From Alcaligenaceae bacterium (lineage in GTDB: Bacteria > Pseudomonadota > Gammaproteobacteria > Burkholderiales > Burkholderiaceae_B), in the NCBI GenBank assembly GCA_012735395.1, contig JAAYHN010000039.1, forward strand, positions 1-40,305: a stretch of DNA of 40,305 nucleotides. Direction: 5' to 3'. This document shows positions 1 through 7,900 of this stretch, piece by piece. Below the pieces are notes generated by a model. The model ran no database searches. It saw nothing but the letters and a program-made list of their open reading frames with translations, and was not told where the DNA came from. The translations under genes were made by a program, and so were the position numbers. The first letter of the stretch is position 1. Every line of letters starts with the position of its first letter.

Positions 1-2
1 AT

Positions 3-248
3 TCAACAGGAAAAAACGTTAGAGGCGGCATGACTCACGTTCCAACTACCTTGACAAACACCGCCCCAGATTTTGCCCAGCTCCTGGCTAAGTATGCGCA
101 AGACGACATCCGGGCCGCTACCTACTGAAAATGCGCTGTACAGGGTAACCGTTTTTTGTGGAAAGTCGGTGTTGGCCTGGGCGGCATTGCCAAGGCAGGC
201 AAAAGATAACGCAGCGGCAATTAGCGTGGTTTTCTTGAAAAATAACAT
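3..248 (-). pseudogene. Truncated Bug/TctC-family periplasmic solute-binding protein (5' part only)
   Basis: The reading frame begins with a typical Sec signal peptide (MLFFKKTTLIAAALSFACLG...AQA) followed by FPQKTVTLYSAFSVGSGPDVVLRILSQELGKIWG, the start of a tripartite tricarboxylate transporter (TctC/Bug) binding protein. I chose the ATG at 248-246 because AGGAG lies just upstream; the ORF-track start at 266 is six codons earlier. Family members are about 320 residues; here similarity stops after about 60 residues, around position 66, and the frame ends at an unrelated TGA at 3-5. The gene is therefore a 5' remnant cut by a rearrangement at or just inside the window edge. It would have delivered a small carboxylate or similar solute to a membrane transporter. 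Confidence is high for family, moderate for the pseudogene call because the sequence beyond the left edge is unseen. Confidence 0.75.
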
Positions 249-494
249 GGGGTCTCCTGATGCCAAAATGTATAAATGCTTGTCTTTAAAGTGGATTTTT
301 GTAATGTGACAACATATTTTTGTTTTTTTATGAGCCGCTTTATAGCAATATGGGGTTGCTTGGGCGGTTATCTTGGTGTGGCATTTGTTTGTCTATTGGT
401 TTAAGCCAACTTTTATAAAGCGCTATTATGAATGAATGGCGATTCAATTTGAAATGAAATTTCATTGTCTTTCATAACAAAAAGTATATGACAG
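249..494. other. Intergenic stretch upstream of the Bug remnant
   Basis: About 250 AT-rich bases between the Bug start codon and the terminator hairpin at 501. It should hold the promoter of the minus-strand Bug remnant, but I could not identify convincing -35/-10 boxes, an operator or a small gene. No ORF here has coding character. Confidence 0.4.
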
Positions 495-532
495 AAAAAA
501 GTCGCCAGTGGCGGATATCAACCACTGGCGAC
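495..532 (-). terminator. Rho-independent terminator, minus strand
   Basis: A perfect 10-bp stem, GTCGCCAGTG (501-510) pairing with CACTGGCGAC (523-532), is followed on the minus strand by six T residues (A495-500 on the plus strand). It lies about 50 bases after the stop of the cytochrome-like tail at 582, so it most likely terminated that lost cytochrome gene. Confidence 0.8.
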
Positions 533-581
533 GTTGGTTTTGCGGATAGGGCACCGCACTGCCTAAGCGTTGGGTGCGGTG

Positions 582-699
582 TCAGTCAACAGCGCGTAAA
601 ATTTTCTGTACTTCCTCTACATTGACAACAGTGGCCTGGCCACCCCATTCGGCACGCATCCAGGTAGCTAAGTCCGCAATTTCTTCATCATCCAACGCA
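582..699 (-). pseudogene. C-terminal remnant of a c-type cytochrome
   Basis: The last ~38 residues of the 143-aa [21 protein letters not shown]...[14 protein letters not shown], do not belong to the transposase that precedes them. They match the C-terminal helix pattern of class I cytochrome c domains (LSDEEIAALATYVRxxWGN type), such as those in membrane dehydrogenase cytochrome subunits. No CxxCH haem motif remains. The stop is followed by a good terminator, consistent with the genuine 3' end of a former gene. The rest was removed when the IS701-type element arrived or recombined. Family assignment rests on a short pattern, so confidence is moderate. Confidence 0.55.
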
Positions 700-1258
700 C
701 GCTCAATCATGCGTTGGGCCAGTTGGGGCTTGGTCTCAAATCCCACCGATGCAGGGATGCCTGCGCTGCGGCAGCGTGCCTCGTCCTCGATCCACTCTTT
801 GGGCAGGTAGAGTTGACGATCAATGAAGGCAGCACCCCCACAGCCGGCGTAGCATAAAAAGACACCCACCTGGCTGTTCTCAATGCGACCCGCCGTGCCG
901 CTGTACTGGCACTTGACGCCTGCCGAATGCCGTCCCTTCTTGAGAAAGCCGGTTTCATCGACAATCAGCACGGCATCTTCATCACCCAGGTGCTCGATCA
1001 CGTACTCACGCAAAATGTCTCGCGCCTGGTCGGCATCCCAGTGGAGTGGGCTCGTTCGAGCAAATGCTGGACTCCGTCAGGGGTGGCATCCCGAATGAAC
1101 TCGGCCAACTGCCAGCTATTTTTACGTTCAATGTTGCTCAACAGCCCCTGCAGATAACCCAATGCCCGTGTTCTGGGCTTAGATCGCCTGAACAGGTTTG
1201 CTAGGCGACTATGGAGATTCAACAGCTCTTGCAACCAGGGTTGCACCGATACCATCAT
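697..1258 (-). pseudogene. IS701-family transposase remnant, frameshifted and 3'-truncated
   Basis: Two minus-strand frames together give the N-terminal half of an IS701-family DDE transposase: WLQELLNLHSRLANLF...ERKNSWQLAE, then [17 protein letters not shown] with the first catalytic Asp region, [18 protein letters not shown], and LYLPKEW. The frame is broken at 1040-1049 by a five-base tandem duplication (AGTGG AGTGG on the plus strand); removing one copy restores ...[18 protein letters not shown]. The C-terminal half, including the remaining catalytic residues, is absent: similarity ends at IERALD near 697 and runs directly into the cytochrome tail. The element cannot encode a working transposase. 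Confidence 0.8.
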
Positions 1259-1320
1259 CGGGATTTGCTACGTTGTCCTTGATCGGGGTAGTTTGCCATA
1301 AATTCTACGGCTGTAGTACT
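697..1320 (-). mobile_element. Remnant of an IS701-family insertion sequence
   Basis: This spans the broken transposase plus its presumed 5' terminus. An imperfect palindrome CTACGGCTGTAG at 1307-1318 lies about 50 bases upstream of the transposase start and directly before the RecQ fragment, and is a candidate terminal inverted repeat. The opposite end is missing because the element is truncated into the cytochrome tail near 697. The terminus is inferred, not proven. Confidence 0.5.
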
Positions 1321-1582
1321 ATGTGACCTAAAACGAGCGCTGGAACTGCTCCAGATCGGCTCCGGATGCGCTGATGCCGCTTTCCGTGACGGCCAAGAAG
1401 ATGCCATTCGTCACATCGTCAAGGGCAAAGGCCGCTTGCTGGTCGTGCACAAGGCAGGGTGGGGCAAGAGCTTTGTCTACTTCATCGCGACTAAGTTGCA
1501 GCGGCTAGTCGAGGAAGGCGTAGTAGAAAAGCAGAAAAGGCCTACGGGCTATGTTGTTAAGGGAAAGCAGCTGTTTGATTAA
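1292..1582 (+). pseudogene. Internally deleted RecQ-type helicase fragment
   Basis: A frame open from 1292 to the TAA at 1580-1582 has no convincing start codon. It reads ALELLQIGSGCADAAFRDGQ, DAIRHIVKGKGRLLVVHKAG and WGKSFVYFIATK, the N-terminal Walker-A region of a RecQ-family ATP-dependent DNA helicase. It then jumps straight to LQRLVEEGVVEKQKRP and TGYVVKGKQLFD, which looks like the extreme C-terminus of the same kind of protein. Hundreds of codons between are missing. The IS remnant abuts the 5' end. The high GC matches the downstream operon rather than the host, so this is probably a former first gene of the defence island. Confidence 0.65.
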
Positions 1583-1635
1583 CGTATATCGCCAGTGAGT
1601 ATTTGATTTGCTTGATGTACCTGTCTGGCGCAGAA

Positions 1636-4600
1636 ATGAATATGAAAGAAGAAAAAAATAATCTAGGCTTGGATAAGGGCAGTCTCCCACGTGTCGGCAT
1701 GCTCGCCACCGTCCGCAACCGCCGTGGTGTTATCTCCGCCGTCGAACCTTTCAGTGACAGCAAAAGCTCAGCCCTTCTGCATTTGGTCACTATCGAGTTC
1801 AGTGATGCCGATGGTGATGCCGAAGAGTCGCTGTTGTGGGAGCGTGAACGTTCCCCGGTGGTGCTGGAACCCAACGCACTGCCCAGACTAGATCGCGAAG
1901 CCCCCATGCAGCAGGACGAGTTTCTGGCCCTGCAGCGCGCCGCTCGCTGGAGTGCGCTCACTCCCTTCTTGTCAGCCAGTAATCCGGCTGAGCGCTCCGA
2001 TCCGGTCCCGACTGCTCCTGTTTACGGTGCCGTAAGTGTTGATGATTTCCAGTTAGTGCCGCTGGCTCGAGCCATGCGCATGCCACGCGTATCGCTGTTA
2101 CTGGCTGATGACGTGGGCTTGGGTAAAACCATTGAAGCCGGGCTAATCCTTGCCGAGCTGATTCGCAAGCGTCGCATTCGGCGCGTGCTGATCATTACCC
2201 CGGCATCGCTGCGCACCCAGTGGCAGCAGGAGATGGAAGAGAAGTTCTCTCTCGGCTTCGACATTGTCGACAAGGCTGCCACCCACAAGCTGCAAAAGGA
2301 AATGGGGCTGGACGCCAACCCCTGGCGGGCACTGCCGCGGATCATCACATCCTACCACTATCTGCGTCAGCCGGATGTGCTGGAACAATTCATTGCCAAC
2401 TGTGAATCGATCAAGCAGCAGGGCGGGGCACAGCTGCCCTGGGATTTGCTGATTGTCGATGAAGCGCACAACCTGATGCCGTCCAACTTTGGTGAAGACA
2501 GCGACCTGGCCAAGATGCTGCGGCTGCTGACGCCGTATTTCGAGCACCGACTGTTCCTCACAGCGACCCCGCATAACGGACATACCCGGTGCTTCTCCGG
2601 GCTGTTGGAGCAACTGGACCCGGTACGATTCACCCAAACCCCGGACTTCACCGACAAAGAACGCAAGATGATCGGCGATGTGCTGATCCGTCGACTGAAA
2701 AGTGAGATCAACGATCAGGACCGTCAGGCAGGCCGCGCGCCGCGATTTGCCAAGCGTTACCTTGAACCGCTGCCGCTGTATATGTTTAGGCCGGAGCAGG
2801 AGCTGGCGGTTGCCGTGCGTCAGTTCTGTACGCAGCTGAAAGGCATCATCCGTACAGCGCCAGAAGCACGCATGGTGCTCAATTTTGCCATTGAGATTCT
2901 GCGCAAACGGTTGCTGTCGTGCCCGGTGGCCTTTGCCGACAGCTGGCTGCGCTTCAAGGAGGGCTTGGCCACGAAGGAGGCACTGCAGGCCGCCGAAGTC
3001 GCAGCAGCCCGCCGCGCCAGTGAGGAAGACATCGACGATGACCAGGAGCGCGAGAGCCGCAGCCGGCATGCCGCTCAGGTGGTCGGCGCCTGGATGCATC
3101 CCTATGTCGAGCTACTGCAGCCAGAAATTGAGGCAATTGATGCCGCACTCAAGTCACTGGGGCTGGACAAGCAGCCTGTTATCACAGCCAAGCCGAAATC
3201 GGATGCACGCTTCGAGCGTTTGCGTGAACTGATTGGCAAGGAACTGCGTAATGCCGAGCAGTGGAAAGGTGATGAGCGCCTGATCATCTTCACCGAGTAC
3301 AAAACCACCCTCGATTACCTGGTCAATCGCCTCAATGCCGAATACAGCGCCGAGCCCGGCAGCATCTGTCAACTCTACGGTGGCATGCATGAGGATGAGC
3401 GCGAGGCCGTCAAGCGCGCCTTTAACGACCCGGATTCCCCGGTGCGTATTCTGGTGGCCACCGATGCAGCCTCCGAAGGTCTCAACCTGCAGCACACTGC
3501 CCGCCTGCTGATGCACTACGAGATACCCTGGAACCCGTCGCGTCTTGAACAGCGCAATGGTCGTATCGACCGCCACGGCCAGTCACGCGACGTCACCATT
3601 TTCCACTTCACCAGCGAAGACGACAGCGACCTGCAGTTTGTTGCCCGCGTACTGGGCAAAGTCAACGATATCCGCGAGGATCTAGGATCGGTCGGTGAAC
3701 TCTTTGATGCAGCCTTCCAGCGCCGCATGATGGAGATGAATGAAGACCAGGATGTGCTGGGTGATCTGGACCTGCAGATCAATAACCGACGCAGCGCCAC
3801 GGAAGATGCACAGGTGCATACCGACGAGCGTGGCGAAGAGGAAAAGCAGCGTCTGCAACAACTGATGGACGATCTGGATTTAAGCCCCGACACCCTCAAG
3901 GCAACCCTGACTATCGCCATGGGACTGGGTGCGACCCGCGAGGTACTGGAGGGGCCGGATACGCTGGGTCGGATGCGGCTTCGCACACCGCTACCCAGCC
4001 GCTGGCAGGCCGTGGTCGATGATAGTCTGCGACTGCCCTCACAAAAGGGTGTCAGCGGCGCCATGCCTTGGCTGGTGTTCGATAACCGTTTTTTCATTCA
4101 CAACGTTAATGGGCGGCCGGTATTTCGCCCCTCACCCGACACGGTATTGCTGCATCTGGGGCATCCGTTGTTGCGTCAGTCGCTCAATGCCTTTGCGCGT
4201 CTGCGCTTCCCCGGTGGCCAGGCTGACTTCCAGCCGCCCAGCCGCTGGTTGGTGAGTCGGGGAGAGGTCCCCGCCGGCGCCCAGGCGCTGGTGCTGTTCA
4301 CGGTTGAGGAAATGGCCGTCAACGATCTGCGTGAAACCTTTCACCACTGGACGCGAACTCTGGCACTTCCAGTGCAAAACAGCGCACTGGGTCAGCCATT
4401 ACCCTACAACGGGCCTCACTGTGGCCAACTTGGCAGACAAAGCGCAGGTGATATGGCCGCTGCCCGTGATCTTTGGGATGACATCGAAGACGACATCAGA
4501 ACCTTGCTGGCCTGCTATCGCCGCGAGTTGACTCAGACCCTGCGCACCCAGCTGAAATCTGCCTATGACCAGGCCAAGAGCCATGAAAAAGAGGCCTTTG

Positions 4601-4920
4601 AGCAACGCATTCGTGAAGTGGCAGCCCTGCAGAAGGTCCAGAGCATCGACAAGCTGAAGCGGGAAATCGAGGAGCAGCGCAAGACCCATATTCAGTTCAG
4701 CCTGCTCGACGACGCCGACGCCCTGGCTGAAAAGCGCCTGCGCGATCTGGAGGATGAACTCAAACGTCGGCAGAACCAGTTTGGCGACCTGCAGGAGCGC
4801 TTGAGTCAAGAGAAGATCCGCATTCTTGAACAGGTGCTGCCACGCCGCTTTGCCCTGCGTGGCGAAGCCCAGGTATTCCCGGTCACCATTGAAATTCGCT
4901 TTCCGGAGGTGAGTGTATGA
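1636..4920 (+). CDS. drmD-like: SNF2/SWI2-family helicase, DrmD-like (DISARM class 1)
   Basis: This is a large superfamily 2 ATPase predicted to remodel or translocate on DNA in an antiphage system. Residues are counted from the ORF-track TTG at 1603: Walker A DVGLGKT near 170, Walker B DEAH near 285, motif III TATPHNG near 318, then the second RecA lobe with IIFTEYKTTLDYL near 564, VATDAASEGLNLQ near 618 and QRNGRIDRHGQ near 648, the signature of SNF2-type enzymes. The last ~150 residues form a charged coiled coil (KLKREIEEQRK...KRLRDLEDELKRRQ). Possible starts are TTG 1603, ATG 1615, ATG 1636 and ATG 1642; none has a good Shine-Dalgarno, and I list 1636. The stop overlaps the next gene by four bases (ATGA), indicating translational coupling. 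Helicase family is certain; the DrmD relationship rests on architecture and the neighbouring methylase. Confidence 0.85.
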   Translation: MNMKEEKNNLGLDKGSLPRVGMLATVRNRRGVISAVEPFSDSKSSALLHLVTIEFSDADGDAEESLLWERERSPVVLEPNALPRLDREAPMQQDEFLALQRAARWSALTPFLSASNPAERSDPVPTAPVYGAVSVDDFQLVPLARAMRMPRVSLLLADDVGLGKTIEAGLILAELIRKRRIRRVLIITPASLRTQWQQEMEEKFSLGFDIVDKAATHKLQKEMGLDANPWRALPRIITSYHYLRQPDVLEQFIANCESIKQQGGAQLPWDLLIVDEAHNLMPSNFGEDSDLAKMLRLLTPYFEHRLFLTATPHNGHTRCFSGLLEQLDPVRFTQTPDFTDKERKMIGDVLIRRLKSEINDQDRQAGRAPRFAKRYLEPLPLYMFRPEQELAVAVRQFCTQLKGIIRTAPEARMVLNFAIEILRKRLLSCPVAFADSWLRFKEGLATKEALQAAEVAAARRASEEDIDDDQERESRSRHAAQVVGAWMHPYVELLQPEIEAIDAALKSLGLDKQPVITAKPKSDARFERLRELIGKELRNAEQWKGDERLIIFTEYKTTLDYLVNRLNAEYSAEPGSICQLYGGMHEDEREAVKRAFNDPDSPVRILVATDAASEGLNLQHTARLLMHYEIPWNPSRLEQRNGRIDRHGQSRDVTIFHFTSEDDSDLQFVARVLGKVNDIREDLGSVGELFDAAFQRRMMEMNEDQDVLGDLDLQINNRRSATEDAQVHTDERGEEEKQRLQQLMDDLDLSPDTLKATLTIAMGLGATREVLEGPDTLGRMRLRTPLPSRWQAVVDDSLRLPSQKGVSGAMPWLVFDNRFFIHNVNGRPVFRPSPDTVLLHLGHPLLRQSLNAFARLRFPGGQADFQPPSRWLVSRGEVPAGAQALVLFTVEEMAVNDLRETFHHWTRTLALPVQNSALGQPLPYNGPHCGQLGRQSAGDMAAARDLWDDIEDDIRTLLACYRRELTQTLRTQLKSAYDQAKSHEKEAFEQRIREVAALQKVQSIDKLKREIEEQRKTHIQFSLLDDADALAEKRLRDLEDELKRRQNQFGDLQERLSQEKIRILEQVLPRRFALRGEAQVFPVTIEIRFPEVSV

Positions 4921-7900
4921 GTCTGCATGCAGAAGGATGGGCACAGCTGCGGCATGGCGGCCTGTTGATATCTCCGGCCAAACTGGATGAGTTCTTTCCA
5001 GATCCGGCCGCGGCCATGTCCGATTACCAGGCTGACAAGCTCCGCCGCGCCCTCACGGCCTTTGATGGCAGCAGCGAGACGCTGGGCAACCTGCTAGATT
5101 ACATCCTGCAGGACCTTTCGGGTCTGCCTGCCGAAGAGTGGCAAAAAGCCCAGGCTGTCGACAGCCGCTGGGCGGTACGCAGCTTCACTGGTGTTCTGAT
5201 CAAACCCCGCCGCCTGTGGCTGGGGCCAAACGGGGAAACCCTGGCCGTGTTCACCCCCGACGATAGCGGTTCGCGGCAGTTTGCCAGCCGTCTGGGTGTC
5301 GGGCGTTCAAAACAGTTGCTTGGCCGGGTGGTGGAATGGCTGCGTCGTACCGGGCAGGCACTGGCACTGGTCACTAATGGCCGGCAATGGCGGTTGGTGT
5401 ACGCCGGTGCCGATTACGAGGCCTGGTGTGAATGGGATATCGAACTTTGGTTCAGTGAGGGGCAGCCGGCAGCGCAAACGCTGATCTGGCGCACGCTGCT
5501 CAACCGCAGCACCCTGCTGGCAGAGCAAGGTCAGAACCGCTTGTTGCAGGCGATCAGCGCCTCACGCAAGGGCCAGGCTGAACTGTCCAATGTGCTGGGC
5601 GAGCGTGTTCGTCAGGGCGTCGAGGAGCTGATCACTGCCTCCCACGTCGCTATCGAGCAGGCCCAGCAGCAAGGGCAGGCTCACGATTACAAGGACCTGT
5701 ATGTGGCTGGCTCGCGCATCATCATGCGCTGCATCATTACCCTGTTTGCCGAAGCCCGCGGCCTGATGCCGGTCGACAACTCGATTTACCAGCAGGCCTA
5801 CAGTCTGGAAGGGCTGCGCCATCAGCTGGATCGGCGTGCCGGTGGCCGCGGCAACGAACGCTTGAGTCAGGGCCGTAGTGCTTGGCCGCGCCTGATTGGC
5901 TTGTTCAATCTGATCCACGAAGGCTCCGCCCATGAGCGCCTGAGTGTCCCGCAATACGGTGGCGCGCTGTTTGAGCCGGGCAGCCCTGCCAGTGACGACG
6001 GTATTTCGCGCGCGCTGGCGCTGCTGGAAAGCAGTCAGAACCTGGTCAGCGACCTGCAGGTACACAAGCTGCTGCGCCTGCTGACCCGCACCAAGATGAA
6101 AGTGCGTCAGGGCCGCAGCAGCCGCTGGGTGGATGCGCCGGTGGATTTCTCCACCCTGTCCTCGGAATACATCGGCATTCTCTATGAGGGCCTGCTTGAT
6201 TTTGAATTGAAGCAAGCCGCTGATAACGACCCGGTCATCTTCCTGGCGGTCGGCAACCAGCCGGCGCTGACCCTGTCACAGCTGGAAGCCATGGATGACA
6301 AGGCGATCAAGCAGCTGTTTGAGGCGCTGAAGAAAAAAGACTCCACCGGTGACGACAGTGAGGAGGAGGCGGATGAGGGCGTCGAAGAATCCGCTGACCT
6401 CGATGACAGCAGCGATGACGAGGCGGACGCCGTCGAAGACGACTCAGAGGAAGACACCAACACCAGTGACGACAGCGAAGAGCTGACCCTCAGCGAAGAT
6501 CATCTGCTGCGCGCCAACACCTGGCTACAGCATGCCGCGCAGATTGCCGGGCTGGTGAAAAAGCCCCGTGGCCGCAAAGCCAATACCGCTGCCGACGAAG
6601 CCCAGCAGGCGCTGGAAAAGGCCGCCAAGCAGCTCTGCGCCCGCATTGTGGCGCCCGGCCAGTTTTTTCTGGTGCGCTGGGGTGGGACCCGCAAGGGCGC
6701 GGGCACCTTCTATACCCGTCCGCAACTGGCCGCACCCACCGTGCGCCGTACCCTGCAGCCGCTGGCCTATGACGCCGTGCAAACCGAGACCGACCCGCGC
6801 ACCGGCCTGGACAGCGTGGTGGAGTGGGCACCGAAAACCCCGGAACAGATACTGGCCCTGAAAGTGTGCGATCCGGCCATGGGCTCTGGCTCCTTCCTCG
6901 CTGGCGCCCTGCGCTACCTCACCGAAGCGCTCACCCAGTCGCTGTTCCATCACAAACTGATCGAGCGCAGCGAAGACGGCGGTGTGCCGCGCATGGCCGA
7001 CGGCAAGCTGGCTGAACTGCTCAGCGACGAGATGACCAAGCTCAACCCCAAGGATGATGGTTTTGAAGAGGCCCTGCGCGCCCAGCTCAAGCGTCACATT
7101 GTGGAGCGATGCCTGTACGGTGTGGACCTTGATCCGCTGGCGGTGGAACTGGGGCGTATGGCGCTGTGGGTCGAAACCATGGATCGCGACCTGCCCTTTG
7201 GTTTCCTCGACCACAAGCTCAAGGTCGGTAACGCCCTGGTCGGTACCTGGTTCGATACCTACCGTGATTACCCGGCCATGGCCTGGCAGCGCGAGGGCGG
7301 TGACAAGGATTACCAGAAGAACAAGCCGGACAACCTGATCAACCACTGGTACGAGGACGCTAAAGGAAAGCGCAAGGGCGACGTCTTTACCGATGCGATC
7401 AAGGCGCGAGCCAAAGCCGTGCCTGAACAACTGCAGGCGCTGCTCAGCGGCCAGCTGACACTGGAAGGCGGGCTGGACGCGGCCAATGTGCACGACGAGC
7501 TGCTCAAGGTGTTCCGCAAACTGCATCGCCTGCCGGTGCATGAAAGTGAAAAGCGCGCCGAGATATACCAGCAGGAGGTGCTGAACAACCCGCACTACCA
7601 CGCCCTGAAAGCACGTATGGATCTGTGGTGTGCACTATGGTTCTGGCCGGGTGAGCAGATCGAGCTGGCCCCCTTGCCACGCGAGTTTGCCAACCCCACA
7701 GAGCAGGCACTGGCCATTGTCGCCGAGGTGGCGCGCCGCCAGCGCTTCTTCCACTGGGAGCTGGAGTTCCCGGATGTGTTCACCGCCAGCCAGGACGGTT
7801 TTGATGCGCTGTTGGGCAACCCGCCGTGGGAAATCCAGAAGCCCAACTCCAAGGAATTTTTCTCCAACCACGACCCGCTCTACCGCGCCTACGGCAAGCA

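Noticed and set aside
582-1013. 143-aa ORF as one intact hypothetical or transposase gene
   Set aside because: The N-terminal two thirds is IS701 transposase and the last ~38 residues are cytochrome c-like, so it is a fusion of two remnants rather than a gene.
1575-1605. Sigma-70 promoter for the defence operon (TTGATT ... TATTTG)
   Set aside because: The spacer would be 19 bases and the -10 match is poor; the true promoter may lie before or within the recQ remnant.
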